Positions 36,475-49,000 of a stretch of DNA of 64,000 bases are shown one piece after another. The stretch lies in assembly GCF_007990225.1 (NCBI RefSeq), contig NZ_BJWF01000001.1, positions 207,956 to 271,955 on the forward strand. Reading direction: 5' to 3'. The stretch comes from Enterococcus villorum. Its GTDB lineage: Bacteria > Bacillota > Bacilli > Lactobacillales > Enterococcaceae. Each line of letters opens with the position of its first letter. Position 1 is the first letter of the stretch. Below the pieces are notes generated by a model. The model was not told where the DNA came from. It ran no database searches and saw only the letters and a program-made list of their open reading frames with translations. A program made the position numbers and the translations under genes.

Positions 36475-36761
36475 ATGGGACAAATTTTTGGAAAAAAATG
36501 AACTTGGATAGAATTAGAAAAGATTGTGATAAAAAGTTGAGAGATTCAGCAAAAAAGTAGAACGTCACACATCAAAGATATAAAAATGAACTAACTAAAC
36601 AAGTGAACCAGATGGATAGTACATACAAGCGTAGAAACAACGACTTTTATAAAGCGATGAACAAAGCCGAAGTTGAAAAAGAGAGTAAATCAGAATCAGA
36701 TGATTTGCAAGAAATTAGTCAGTTGCTCCATCTAAACACAAACTTTGAAAAAAATTACTGA
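36475..36761 (+). pseudogene. Decayed hydrophilic coiled-coil-like ORF
   Basis: A TAGGAG site precedes ATG 36475 (MGQIFGKK then stop). The sequence continues in a shifted frame from 36498 as NLDRIRKDCDKKLRDSAKK, an amber codon, then NVTHQRYKNELTKQVNQMDS and onward to NTNFEKNY. This is one frameshift plus one nonsense change in a Lys/Glu/Asn-rich, probably helical protein. It is likely a remnant of a mobile-element or plasmid gene; no family assigned. The rest of 36271-37063 holds no intact gene. Confidence 0.5.
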
Positions 36762-36974
36762 CAGATAAATCCGCTAGATACTTTACAAAAAAAACGTGTC
36801 AACTCGCATAAAAAAAACAAGAGTGGTCAGTAAACATGTTTCTGCCAAAAAAGCGATAGTTTTGTCTTTCATCGTTAGCTGTAGCCAACAAACTTTTTAG
36901 CTTAAGCTTTTCTTCTATCAAATAAAGGAAGTCATCACTCCCTTAAGTCAGACAAATGATGAATCACATTTATA

Positions 36975-37030
36975 GCTACAAGAGAAAAAGCCTGAAATAC
37001 ACACATTCTCAGGCTTTTTTCACTTGTAGC
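36975..37030. terminator. Terminator of the com/holA transcript
   Basis: GCTACAAG-AGAAAAAGCCTGA pairs with TCAGGCTTTTTTC-A-CTTGTAGC across an 11-base loop, with T/A runs on both sides. Confidence 0.88.
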
Positions 37031-37063
37031 TCATTTCTAACAATAAGTTGACTACTACTTCTT

Positions 37064-38095
37064 TTATTTTCTTAATAATTCTCCTGTTCGTAACACAAAT
37101 AATTGAAAACTTAATTCTTTTTCTATTTTTCCACTTTTGATTTGGTAATCCATCTCAACTAGGTCATTAAATAGTTGCCTTAATATTTTTTCATCAAATT
37201 TACGTACTTCTTGCATCGCTAATTTGACACGGTATGGATGTATCTTTAACGTTTCAGCAATATTTGCTTGTTGGTACCCAATGTTCATCAAAAATTTTGT
37301 TTGTAAAAACAAGCGTATTTGTGAGACTAAGATAGCATTTATTTTGATCGTTTCCTCTCCTTGTGTGACGAGGTCTTCATAGAGCCGCAGTGCTTGTTCT
37401 GTTTGGCCAGATAAAATATAGTGAGTCATATCAAAAAGGTTATGTTCCAACGTTTTAGGAACCAATTGCTCCACTTCTCTCACCGTAATGAGTTCCTTTT
37501 GTTGACCATAAAGAAGCAACTTATCCAACTCACCCATCATTTTCGTTAAATCAAGGTCTGTTAACCGTAAAAACAAATCAATGGCTTTTCGATCCATTGT
37601 TATTGGTGCATTTTCTAAGGTATTTAATAAATACTGACGCACTTCTTTTTCATTTAACGGTTGTACTTGAATCGTGTGGGCGGTTTTTTTCAATTGCTTC
37701 GTCAGTTTCTTGCGTTCATCCAGTTTTTCATAAGCTGCAAAGAACACTAGAACCGTTGATTCTAAAGGTTCTTTCAAATAGTTCACGAGCAGTTGTGTGT
37801 TTTGCTCGATGCCGTTATTAATTTTTTCTGCGGTCAAAAAGTACGGATTTTCTACAAATACTAAACGTTGCTCACCAAAAAAGGGTAAAGTTTCTGCTTC
37901 TGCAACAACTTCATCAATGCTCGCATTTTCCATATCAAAACTTAAAAAGTTTAGGTCATCTTGACTATTGATTTGAACTTTTTTTAAAATCTCTGCTCTT
38001 ACTTGATCTTGTAAATATTTTTCCGTGCCTAAAATCAGATAGCAAGGAGCAAGTTTTTCTTTACGAATTTTTTGCAAGTCTGCTTGAATACTCAT
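37064..38095 (-). CDS. holA: DNA polymerase III subunit delta
   Basis: 343 residues from the ATG after GGTGAAAG; the longer frame to 38137 has no ribosome site. HolA is the clamp-loader subunit that opens the beta clamp. It begins MSIQADLQKIRKEKLAPCYL with the delta landmark LILGTEKYLQDQVRAEIL, then ENPYFLTAEK and the C-terminal helical collar (LFDMTHYILSG, IHPYRVKLAMQEVRKF, FQLFVLRTGELLRK). It follows comEC by 48 bases, the classical comE-holA order opposite rpsT. Confidence 0.95.
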   Translation of the reverse strand: MSIQADLQKIRKEKLAPCYLILGTEKYLQDQVRAEILKKVQINSQDDLNFLSFDMENASIDEVVAEAETLPFFGEQRLVFVENPYFLTAEKINNGIEQNTQLLVNYLKEPLESTVLVFFAAYEKLDERKKLTKQLKKTAHTIQVQPLNEKEVRQYLLNTLENAPITMDRKAIDLFLRLTDLDLTKMMGELDKLLLYGQQKELITVREVEQLVPKTLEHNLFDMTHYILSGQTEQALRLYEDLVTQGEETIKINAILVSQIRLFLQTKFLMNIGYQQANIAETLKIHPYRVKLAMQEVRKFDEKILRQLFNDLVEMDYQIKSGKIEKELSFQLFVLRTGELLRK

Positions 38096-38143
38096 GTCTT
38101 TCACCACTTTCAAATTAATCCTACCATGAGTATACATGAATTA

Positions 38144-40324
38144 CTAGTCTATCATTGTTTCTATTCTTCCTTTTGGATACCACAAAGGGTGCCACTTAAA
38201 TGAAATCGCACCTTGCTGATCGGTTCGTAGAGTAGTCATTTGTTGAGAAGCCATTAGGGACAACACTTCTTGATGAGGATGACCAAATGAATGGTTCAAT
38301 CCACAAGAAATAATGCCATAGTCTGCTTCTAATTGTGCTATAAATTTAGGACTACTAGAAGTACGGCTGCCATGGTGCCCTAACTTGACCACATCCGCTT
38401 TTAAATTGGGGTAACGGTTCCCAATTTTTTCTTCAGAAGCCTGATCTAAATCGCCTAATAAGACAAACCTTAGGAGTTGATGAGTGAAAAATAATGCGAC
38501 AGAATCCTCATTTTCACCTGCACCTTTTTGATCGGGTGATAAAACAAAAAAATCAAAATACCCTTCGATTCGATCACCTTGCTTAACTTCGTAAATTTGT
38601 GTTCCAGTATTTTTCAAGACTTCCAACTGTTGTTTTAGTGAAAAGCTATTGCCACCTCCCCAGCCAAGATAAATCGTGTCAATATTGAAGTGCTTCGCAA
38701 GTGTGGCTAATTCCCCAACATGATCCATATCGTCATGTGTCAAAATCAATTTGTGGATCCGGCTGATGCCATTTCCTTTTAAGTAAGGGACTAGGTTATA
38801 CTCCGCATGCGATCGAACAATCCTTTCTTGCCAATCTTCTTTTTTGAAAGTTAATTTCCCACCGGTGTCCACTATCACTACTTCTTTTTGAAAAGGAGCG
38901 ATCAATACTGTACTGTCCCCTTGTCCAACATCATTAAACGTAATACTTGTTCCTAGCTGAAAAAAACGAGCGCCTATTAACAAGCAAGGAACAAAAATGG
39001 CCAAAAAAATGGAGGCTAAGGGTTGTGTTTGTTTCTTTTCAATCACCCATAAAATAAAAGCAATCGATACAATGACTAGCCAAAAACTTGGTTGTCCAAT
39101 GATGATCGTTGAAAATCTAAAAAAATGAAGTCCATATTCAAGCTTAACTAGCAAATATTCCATTAATTCACTCATTATGAGAGGTAAATGGTTGCCGGCT
39201 ACAAAGAAGAAAACCAAACAAGGCAGAAGAAACTTAAGAAATATAGGAGTGAATAAAACGGTGAAAATAGTTCCCAGTACTGCCCATTCATAGAAATGCC
39301 ATGCAGTAAGCGGTAAGATTCCTATACTGAATAAAACAGTAGTGGCTACTCTGTGACTTTTCATTTTTTTATGAATTGGTAGCAAAAGGAATAAAAAGCT
39401 CATTATTAAGCTTAATTGTCCCCCGACTTGAAAAAGACAAAGTGGTTCGAACAACAAAAGCAACCAAAGTGTGATAGAAAAGCAGTCGAGAGAAGAAAGT
39501 TTTATTTGATAAAGTTTTAGCCCAAGTTTTAATAAAAATAAAATACCTGCTCTTACAACCGATAATGAGCCACCTGCTAAGACAAGATAGGCAATCGTCA
39601 GCAGAGTCAATGGGATAAAGCTAACAGATAATGTCACTCCTGCTCGGCGAAAAAGGTAATAGAGCCAGCCTAAATAAACTTGTATGTGCATACCCGATAA
39701 ACTGAATAGATGTAATAACCCTGTTTCTCTATAGTTTTCTTCTGATTCTAAAAATTGATGGTCTTTGTATCCGAATAAAAGCGCATTCATATAAATACTT
39801 GTTTTATTGGAAAAACGTTGCTGAACAATGGTGATCCACTGCCCTCTTTTTCTCATTAAAAAGTTTTTCCACGTATTTTTGTTGCGTATCTCTTTTATTT
39901 GATTGATTTGAAAGCGACCACTGATTCGATGTACTTTGTCGTAACTTCTTTGATCAAATGCATAGTTGTTTCTTTGTTGATCAGAGACTTGATAATTCCC
40001 TGAAACATTAAGCACCATCGATTGATGTCTCAAATGGAACAAAGCATCCCGTTCTTTCTCAGATTTAGCAAGATAACTGAAATGAATCTTTTGTTTCTTC
40101 TTTGTCCGTCCCATAAAAGTCACCCAATCGCCATTTAATTTTACGGTGTCTGATAGGATCGTTACTTGTTCCGTTACGTTTTTGTTATCAATTGGTGGTG
40201 TCTCTTTTAGCAAGCAAGAAAATAAAACAGCTGTGCTACAAAACAAGGAGATACAAGCAATTGTTTTATTTTCTTTCAGTAAAAAAAACAAAAAAATCCA
40301 ACGAAGATCAAACGATAATACCAT
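38144..40324 (-). CDS. comEC: DNA uptake channel ComEC, N-terminal part frameshifted
   Basis: 726-residue frame with the competence domain (GLLHLFSLSGMHIQVYLGWL, then further membrane helices). The C-terminal metallo-beta-lactamase domain is FNDVGQGDSTVLIAP, LTHDDMDHVGELATL, KLGHHGSRTSSSPKF. ComEC forms the membrane channel for transforming DNA. The true start is probably ATG 40416: AGGAG precedes it inside comEB, and it reads MFSVFCDQMQNRLVFPAISS in another frame. That frame meets the main one at the T7-G-T8 run (plus 40281-40296), where one base is missing. The called ATG at 40324 has no good ribosome site. So it is either a disrupted comEC, a slippage-controlled one, or a homopolymer error. 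Confidence 0.88.
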   Translation of the reverse strand: MVLSFDLRWIFLFFLLKENKTIACISLFCSTAVLFSCLLKETPPIDNKNVTEQVTILSDTVKLNGDWVTFMGRTKKKQKIHFSYLAKSEKERDALFHLRHQSMVLNVSGNYQVSDQQRNNYAFDQRSYDKVHRISGRFQINQIKEIRNKNTWKNFLMRKRGQWITIVQQRFSNKTSIYMNALLFGYKDHQFLESEENYRETGLLHLFSLSGMHIQVYLGWLYYLFRRAGVTLSVSFIPLTLLTIAYLVLAGGSLSVVRAGILFLLKLGLKLYQIKLSSLDCFSITLWLLLLFEPLCLFQVGGQLSLIMSFLFLLLPIHKKMKSHRVATTVLFSIGILPLTAWHFYEWAVLGTIFTVLFTPIFLKFLLPCLVFFFVAGNHLPLIMSELMEYLLVKLEYGLHFFRFSTIIIGQPSFWLVIVSIAFILWVIEKKQTQPLASIFLAIFVPCLLIGARFFQLGTSITFNDVGQGDSTVLIAPFQKEVVIVDTGGKLTFKKEDWQERIVRSHAEYNLVPYLKGNGISRIHKLILTHDDMDHVGELATLAKHFNIDTIYLGWGGGNSFSLKQQLEVLKNTGTQIYEVKQGDRIEGYFDFFVLSPDQKGAGENEDSVALFFTHQLLRFVLLGDLDQASEEKIGNRYPNLKADVVKLGHHGSRTSSSPKFIAQLEADYGIISCGLNHSFGHPHQEVLSLMASQQMTTLRTDQQGAISFKWHPLWYPKGRIETMID

Positions 40325-40408
40325 TTGTCTGTACTATACATAAGACAGATAAGAATCGAAGAAATCGCTGGAAAAACCAATCGATTTTGCATTTGGTCGC
40401 AAAATACG

Positions 40409-40891
40409 CTAAACATGTTCTCCTGATAACTCTTTTTGCAGTTTCGCAAAATGAGTAGAGTCCAGAGAAACTTGGTGCACGCTTACACCTAATTGTTTGA
40501 TTAATGATTGTGCATAAGAATCGTTACGATAATCATGTAAATAGTTGATTTTCTTTATACCTGCTTGCAATAAAGCTTTTGTACAGGCTAAACAAGGAAA
40601 ATGTGTCACATAAATTTCTGATCCTTCGGTGGGAATGCCTAGTTTCGCACATTGCAACAACGCATTCATTTCTGCGTGGATCGTTCGCAAGCAATGTCCA
40701 TCTACAACATAACACCCCTCATCAATACAATGGGTATCCCCACTTACTGCGCCATTGTATCCTCCAGCAATGATCCGTTTTTCCCTTACTAAAGTCGCAC
40801 CGACTTCCAATCTCGTGCAAGTACTTCTTAAAGATAGTAATACTGCTTGTGCCATAAAATATTGATCCCAAGGAATCCGTTCATTGCTCAT
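40409..40891 (-). CDS. comEB: ComE operon protein ComEB, deoxycytidylate deaminase family
   Basis: 160 residues from the ATG after GAGGTGAAG (an ATG 9 bases further up is less well placed). Zn-dependent deaminase motifs: HAEMNALLQCAKLG and PCLACTKALLQAG. N-terminal RIPWDQYFMAQAVLLSLRSTC is typical of dCMP deaminases. It lies between comEA and comEC; its last codons hold the ribosome site and ATG of the expected comEC start (40416). It is not required for DNA uptake in B. subtilis. Confidence 0.95.
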   Translation of the reverse strand: MSNERIPWDQYFMAQAVLLSLRSTCTRLEVGATLVREKRIIAGGYNGAVSGDTHCIDEGCYVVDGHCLRTIHAEMNALLQCAKLGIPTEGSEIYVTHFPCLACTKALLQAGIKKINYLHDYRNDSYAQSLIKQLGVSVHQVSLDSTHFAKLQKELSGEHV

Positions 40892-40909
40892 ATTCTTCAC
40901 CTCTGTCTT

Positions 40910-41599
40910 TTATTCTATAGTAATTGTAACGAAGTTTTTCATTTTTTCAACTGTCTTTTGACCAATTCCAGATATTTCTTGAAGTTCCTCGACGGATTTA
41001 AAGGATCCATTGTCTTGTCTGTATTGAATGATTTCTTGCGCTTTTTTTTCACCAATTCCTGGTACTTGCTGTAGTTGTAAAGAATCTGCCGTATTTAGAT
41101 TGATTTTTTCTTGTGGTACTTTCGACTCACCAATTTCAGTATCTTCCTCGTGATCCGAATATTTTTCTTCTATTTCTTCTCCAATCTCAGGTACATATAA
41201 TAATTGTTGGTCTTTGATTTTCGCTGCAAAATTGATTTGTTTTTCGTCGGCAACGTCAGTGAACCCACCTGCTTTTTGTATTACGTCGAAAACTCGTTCT
41301 TCTGCCGTAAAAGCATACATGCCCGGTCGATTGACTGCTCCTTTGACATCGACGTAAATCGTTGGATAAACCGTTGTTTCTGTTGTTTCTTCCATTAACT
41401 CTTTTGACTGTTGACTTTCTTGAGTCAAATTGGCCATTAATTCTTCATTTGAATATGACGTCATAAGTATTTGGTTTTTCGTTTTGTGATAAATAGAGTA
41501 TCCAGCCAATCCAATAAGCGTCATTAATCCCAGAATAATCAGAGCTCCACAAATAATAAGCTTTGGCGAAGCGAAAATTTGCTGATAGATTTTTTTCAT
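40910..41599 (-). CDS. comEA: Competence DNA receptor ComEA
   Basis: 229 residues. One N-terminal membrane anchor (LIICGALIILGLMTLIGLAGYSI) is followed by an SLBB domain (IYVDVKGAVNRPGMYAFTAEERVFDVIQKAGG). A flexible acidic linker and C-terminal tandem helix-hairpin-helix repeats (INLNTADSLQLQQVPGIGEKKAQEII, SVEELQEISGIGQKTVEKM) come next. It binds incoming double-stranded DNA outside the membrane. First gene of the comEA-comEB-comEC-holA transcript. Confidence 0.96.
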   Translation of the reverse strand: MKKIYQQIFASPKLIICGALIILGLMTLIGLAGYSIYHKTKNQILMTSYSNEELMANLTQESQQSKELMEETTETTVYPTIYVDVKGAVNRPGMYAFTAEERVFDVIQKAGGFTDVADEKQINFAAKIKDQQLLYVPEIGEEIEEKYSDHEEDTEIGESKVPQEKINLNTADSLQLQQVPGIGEKKAQEIIQYRQDNGSFKSVEELQEISGIGQKTVEKMKNFVTITIE

Positions 41600-41855
41600 T
41601 CTGTCGTCCTACTATTCTATTATTCTACTCGATGTATCGACTCGGCAATTTTAGCCTTTTTTTGACTCTTAACTAAAAGTTTAAACAACACGTTTCCTTT
41701 CATTGATTTTTAAAGAGTATTTTGCTCTTCACTATTAATTACGTAAAAGAATTTTTTCTTCTTGAGATCATAAAAAATATTGCCACCTACGCATTATATG
41801 GAATGATCATGGATTTGGGTGAAGTATCCACTGTTGCTATTTTTGCTTAAAGCAA

Positions 41856-41915
41856 AAAATAAGCAGAGAAAATCTCGAAAATAATGAATTATTTTCTACC
41901 TTCTCTGCTTATTTT
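41856..41915 (-). terminator. Nested hairpin terminator after the Lon-like protease gene
   Basis: Outer 15-bp perfect stem AAAATAAGCAGAGAA / TTCTCTGCTTATTTT encloses an inner AAAATAAT / ATTATTTT stem. It lies 58 bases past the stop of the protease gene. The rest of 41600-41972 holds nothing else supported. Confidence 0.85.
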
Positions 41916-41972
41916 ACATTTTCACCGTACTGGACTGAACGTCTAGTCCGAGTAATATTTTTAAAGGTTCGT

Positions 41973-44054
<2,082 letters not shown>

Positions 44055-44100
44055 TTACTCACTCCTTAAAAACGTACTGCTATCAGTATACCAAAAAAAA

Positions 44101-44162
44101 AGATAAAAAAACTTGGTTCGCACGGAATTTCGTGCTTTCTCAAGTTATTTTTATCTTTTTTG
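44101..44162 (-). terminator. Terminator of the ylbC-ylbF-ylbG operon
   Basis: Stem AGATAAAAAAACTTG / CAAGTTATTTTTATCT with an inner GCACG/CGTGC hairpin and A/T runs. It lies between ylbG and rsmD. Confidence 0.85.
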
Positions 44163-44189
44163 TTTCTTATATAAAGAATCAAAGAGAAA

Positions 44190-44528
44190 CTAAAATACAT
44201 GGTCAGCTAAACGTATTTTCGTTTTGATTTCCTCTATTTCAAATCCTTCTTCTTTTACTTCTTGTTTTGAGCCGATTTTTTCAGCAAAGTTCATTTCAAT
44301 ATCCGGACGATAAGATCGCTCCACATTCCGAACAAAATGCAATTTTTTAATACGTTCTTCAGTTTGCTCAAATGTCTCTTCATTTAAATACAATACAACG
44401 TATTTCATTTTTCGTGACACATAGTGAAGTAATCCAAATTTCTTTAAGTTTTTTAATTGTTTCAAACTATATACCCAGACAATCAAACCACGGCGTTTCG
44501 TTAGTTGAAACTCATTTTTCTCATCCAT
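44190..44528 (-). CDS. ylbG: YlbG family protein (DUF2129)
   Basis: 112 residues from the ATG after GGAGGG; a longer frame to 44588 is rejected because it overlaps ylbF deeply. The family core is QLTKRRGLIVWVYSLKQLKNLKKFG, then YVVLYLNEE and VRNVERSYRPDI. A small cytosolic protein of unknown function. The start overlaps the ylbF stop by 8 bases. Confidence 0.92.
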   Translation of the reverse strand: MDEKNEFQLTKRRGLIVWVYSLKQLKNLKKFGLLHYVSRKMKYVVLYLNEETFEQTEERIKKLHFVRNVERSYRPDIEMNFAEKIGSKQEVKEEGFEIEEIKTKIRLADHVF

Positions 44529-44949
44529 GACAGTTCCCTCCACATCCACTGTGCTTCCTATTTTCAAAAAAAGGATTTCCTGCATCAATTTTGATTGTTA
44601 AAGAAACCGTTTCAGCAAGTTGTTGACCGATTTCATCTAATATTTGTTGTAATTGATTTTCTGCTAATCGAAATTTAGCGACTTGTTCATTTAGATCAAG
44701 TTTTCTTTTGGCTTGACGGACAACGAGTTTTCTTTCACGAAACTCCGGTGCATAATTCTGATAGAGCGCTACTTTTTCATATTGCTCTTTCTTCTTAGAA
44801 AAATCAGCCAATAGCGCTTTTACTTCCGTTGATTGTTCCATTTGTTTCTTCGCATTTAGATATTCTTTCATCGTGTTACTTTCTTTTATACTCTTAAACA
44901 AATAGTTACATTGATCTTCCAATGCGAACAATTTCTCATTGATTATCAC
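44521..44949 (-). CDS. ylbF: YlbF/RicF family protein
   Basis: 142 residues, helical (MIINEKLFALEDQCNYLFKS, MKEYLNAKKQMEQSTEVKALL). The C-terminus HSGCGGNCHG carries the cysteines that, in B. subtilis RicF, help hold the Fe-S cluster of the RicA/RicF/RicT complex acting with RNase Y. The end contains the ribosome site and start of ylbG; its start overlaps ylbC by 14 bases. Confidence 0.93.
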   Translation of the reverse strand: MIINEKLFALEDQCNYLFKSIKESNTMKEYLNAKKQMEQSTEVKALLADFSKKKEQYEKVALYQNYAPEFRERKLVVRQAKRKLDLNEQVAKFRLAENQLQQILDEIGQQLAETVSLTIKIDAGNPFFENRKHSGCGGNCHG

Positions 44950-46063
44950 TACTATCGGTACGCTCCTTCTCTATTTCTTGCAACAAGATTAACATATTTT
45001 CTTTTGAAAAAGCAATTCCCAATAATTCCGAAGTATTTGCTAAAAAACGATCATGATAATAAGGATCACTATATAAAAATAAAAAGGTAAACGTTGGATC
45101 AATGACTGGATGAGAAAAGACACCATTTGTTTGCGTAAGCTTTCTCTTTGCCAATAATTGATTGAACTCGTCTGTTGTCAACGTAAATTTAGCTGTCGTT
45201 TTGGCACTCCCATTTACTTGTTGCCATGTTGCCAGTCTTTCTTTTGATAAAATACCTTCTGGTTTATTCAAATAGTCTGTTAAGAGTAATTTTGTTTGCA
45301 TAGAAAAATTAGTTGACTGTTGGTAAAGTGGTAATTCGTCTAAATATCTCAATTCGTTCAATAATTGGACACTATGCACTTCTTTTTCCTGATTGATTTG
45401 TTCCCAATCCACTTGTTCTTCTACTTGATATTGTGGCAAATCTTCACCAAACACTTGATAAGGCAACAACTTCAATAAACTTTCTTTATCCAAATAAACG
45501 ATTGAAAACAAACCATTACTACTTTGATCAAAAAATAAAATAGCAAACGTTTCATTATTAAAAGCAATTAACGGACGATAATTCATATCCTCTTCCATTA
45601 ATTCTATTCCAATTTCCGCATCATTATATTGGAAGTTAAAGTTCGTGTAGATCGTTGTGATTTCGGTTAGATCTTGCATCGTCATTCCTAAAGAAAAAGG
45701 GGCAACATTCGTCTTATCCGCATTCAATACTTTGATCGTTGACACTTGGTCATTTTCAATATTAGCTTCAAAAGACAAGTGATTGACTTGGTCTTTATAA
45801 TACCTCGTTTCAAAACCAAACCCACTAGTCATCCGTTCATAAGGTTCACCATAACGTTGTTCTAATTCAGCAACCGACTGACCCACATACATAGAAAAAC
45901 CAGTTGTTTGAAGTTTCTGGTATTTCCAAGCCGTCATCTGATTTTGTATCTGTTGTTCTTGGTTCTTTTTTCCCTCAATTTTAGGGGGAAACCATACCGG
46001 CTCCATGTAAAATGCAATGATCACTGATAATAATATCGCACCAAACAAACCTAGCCGTTTCAT
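44936..46063 (-). CDS. ylbC: Exported CAP-domain protein (YlbC-like)
   Basis: 375 residues. One N-terminal anchor/signal (KRLGLFGAILLSVIIAFYM) is followed by a CAP-associated N-terminal domain. This domain has two MxxxYGxP-type repeats (VAELEQRYGEPYERMTSGFG; LGMTMQDLTEITTIY). A C-terminal CAP/SCP-like domain (VHSVQLLNELRYLDELPLY, LLTDYLNKPEG) follows. CAP superfamily proteins are extracytoplasmic; the biochemical role is unknown. First of the three-gene ylbC-ylbF-ylbG operon. GGTGGGG precedes the ATG. Confidence 0.9.
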   Translation of the reverse strand: MKRLGLFGAILLSVIIAFYMEPVWFPPKIEGKKNQEQQIQNQMTAWKYQKLQTTGFSMYVGQSVAELEQRYGEPYERMTSGFGFETRYYKDQVNHLSFEANIENDQVSTIKVLNADKTNVAPFSLGMTMQDLTEITTIYTNFNFQYNDAEIGIELMEEDMNYRPLIAFNNETFAILFFDQSSNGLFSIVYLDKESLLKLLPYQVFGEDLPQYQVEEQVDWEQINQEKEVHSVQLLNELRYLDELPLYQQSTNFSMQTKLLLTDYLNKPEGILSKERLATWQQVNGSAKTTAKFTLTTDEFNQLLAKRKLTQTNGVFSHPVIDPTFTFLFLYSDPYYHDRFLANTSELLGIAFSKENMLILLQEIEKERTDSSDNQ

Positions 46064-46076
46064 TTTTTCCCCACCT

Positions 46077-49000
46077 TTACTTTTCAGTCACTTCAATCAA
46101 CAAGTCTCCAGAAGCAATCGCATCACCATTAGCAACATAAACATGCGCAACCTCACCATCAAAGCGAGCTTCGATTGCTGTTTCCATTTTCATCGCTTCG
46201 GTGATCATCAAAGTATCACCTTTTTTGACAAGATCACCTTTTTTGACTAATACATCTAACACGGATCCAGACATCGTTGCACCAATCTGCTCACGATTTG
46301 TTGGTTCTGCTTTGATACGTGTTTGTACGGTACTGATAATTGAATGGTCTTTTACCGTAATTTCACGACGCTGCCCGTTTAAATTAAAGAACAACACACG
46401 ATTGCCTTCAATATCTGGTTCGCCGATTTCATCTAAGCGAATAATCAAAATTTTTCCTTTTTCGATTTGGACATTGACAGTTTCACCTAAACGTATTCCT
46501 TGGAAGAAGGTAGGTGTATCAAGCAACGTTACTTCCCCAAATTGGTTGTAAGCTTTTTGATAATCCAAAAACACTTGTGGGTACATTAAGTAACTTAGCA
46601 CTTCTTCACGTTTTGGTTCATAGCCAATTTTTTCCGCTAACTCTGCTTTGACTTGAACAAAATCAATCGGTTCAGCTAAGCTGCCAGGTCGTTGTGTTAT
46701 TGCTGGACGCCCTTTAAGAATAATTTTTTGTAGTTTTTCAGGGAATCCACCTACTGGCTGTCCTAACTCTCCTTGGAAGAAGGTGATCACCGACTCCGGA
46801 AAACTTAACGTCTCGCCTTTTTCATAGATATCTTCTTCCGTCAAATCATTTTGAACCATGAACAGCGCCATATCACCGACGACTTTTGAAGAAGGAGTGA
46901 CCTTCACAATATCGCCGAACATCAAATTAACTGTATGATACATTTGCTTGATCTCATCCCATTTATTACCTAGACCCACAGCTTTTGCTTGCTGTTGCAG
47001 ATTTGAATATTGTCCACCAGGCATCTCGTGCATATACACTTCCGTTTCAGGCGCATTCAAGCCATTTTCAAATGGTTTATAATACATGCTCACATCTTCC
47101 CAGTAATGGTTTAATTGTTGGGCATTTTGAATATTGATTTCTGGTAATCTTGGTCCGTTTACTAATGCATAGTACAAGCTACTCATGCTTGGTTGGCTAG
47201 TATTTCCACTCATGGCACTCATGGCAACATCCACGATATCTACGCCAGCTTTTGTTGCTGCTGAATACGTAATAATTCCATTACCACTTGTATCATGGGT
47301 ATGCAGATGAATCGGCAACTCTGTTGTTTCTTTCAATTCGCTAATCAAACGATAAGCTGCTTGTGGTTTAAGTAATCCAGCCATATCTTTAATAGCGATA
47401 ATATGCGCACCAAGTTGTTCTAACTCTTTGGCCATTTCTTTGTAATACTGGACATTATATTTTGCCCGACTAGGATCATTGATATCTCCCGTATAACAAA
47501 TTGCCGCTTCAGCGATTTTTCCTGTGTCTCGTACGGCTTGAATACTTTTTTCCATTTGTGGCAACCAGTTCAAACTGTCAAAGATTCTAAATACATCAAT
47601 CCCTTGAGCCGCTGATTCTTTCACAAATTCTACTAATACGTTATCTGGATAATTGGAGTATCCGACTGCATTTGACCCTCTAAATAACATTTGTAAAAGC
47701 GTATTTGGCATCAAGGAACGGATTTTTCTCAAGCGTTGCCAAGGATCTTCATTTAAGAAACGGTAAGCCACATCAAAAGTCGCGCCGCCCCACATCTCAC
47801 TTGAGAATAATTCAGGTAATCCTTCCCCAGTTAATTGGGCAATTCCTTTAAAATCTTTTGTACGCACGCGGGTGGCTAATAAACTTTGGTGTGCATCTCT
47901 AAAGGTTGTATCGGTCAATAATAGATTTTCTTGGGATTTAATCCAACGAACGACACCATCTGCACCATCCGTATCTAAAACATTTTTTGCGGTGAGGTAA
48001 TCGGTACGCTTCATTAAGTTTTTCGGTAAACGTGGGGAGTCATAGTATGGTTTTTCCCTATTTTCAATCCCTGGAAAGCCATTTACTGTGATCTCTCCAA
48101 TATATTTCATTGTTTTATTCCCTCGATCACGTAGGCGTGGAAACTCAAACAACTCTTTCGTATTATCAATAAAGGTTGTTTTGGCATGACCAGATTGAAA
48201 CTCTGGATGAGAAATCACATTTAACATAAATGGGATATTTGTTTTCACACCTCTGATTCGGAACTCTTTCAAGCAACGAGCCATTTTTTGGATTGCTGTC
48301 TCAAAATCAGCGGCATGGGTACATACTTTTACCAGTAAAGAATCAAAATAAGGCGTTACGACATATCCAGCGTAAGCATTTCCCACATCTAATCGCACGC
48401 CAAAACCACCTGGTGAACGATAAGTGTCGATTTTCCCTGTATCTGGAAGGAAATTATTTAATGGATCTTCTGTGGTGATACGACATTGAATGGCTGAGCC
48501 ATTCAATTGGATATCTGCTTGTTGAGGTAATCCAATTTCTTTGTGTAAGTCTTTACCTTGTGCAATCAATAATTGAGTGGTAACGATATCCACATCTGTG
48601 ATCATTTCAGTAATCGTATGTTCTACTTGAACTCGTGGGTTGACTTCGATAAAATAAAAATCATTTCCTTCCACCAAAAATTCAACAGTACCAGCATTCA
48701 CATAGCCGACATGTTTCATCAACTGCACAGCTGCTTCACAAATTCGTTCACGTTGTTCATTCGACATGGAGACACATGGCGCTACTTCAACTACTTTTTG
48801 ATGGCGTCTTTGGACAGAACAATCTCTTTCAAATAAATGGATGACATTTCCGTGGGTATCTCCTAAAATCTGAACTTCAATGTGTTTAGGATTGGCAATG
48901 TATTTTTCGACATAAACTTCATCACTGCCAAAAGCTGCTTTTGCTTCACTTTTTGCTCGTTCATATCCTTCACGTGCACTTTTTTCATCTTGGGCAACAC

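Noticed and set aside
36356..36568. 70-codon minus-strand frame
   Set aside because: Antisense to the decayed plus-strand ORF, no ribosome site.
40908..41638. Several plus-strand frames opposite comEA and comEB
   Set aside because: Shadows of well-supported minus-strand genes.
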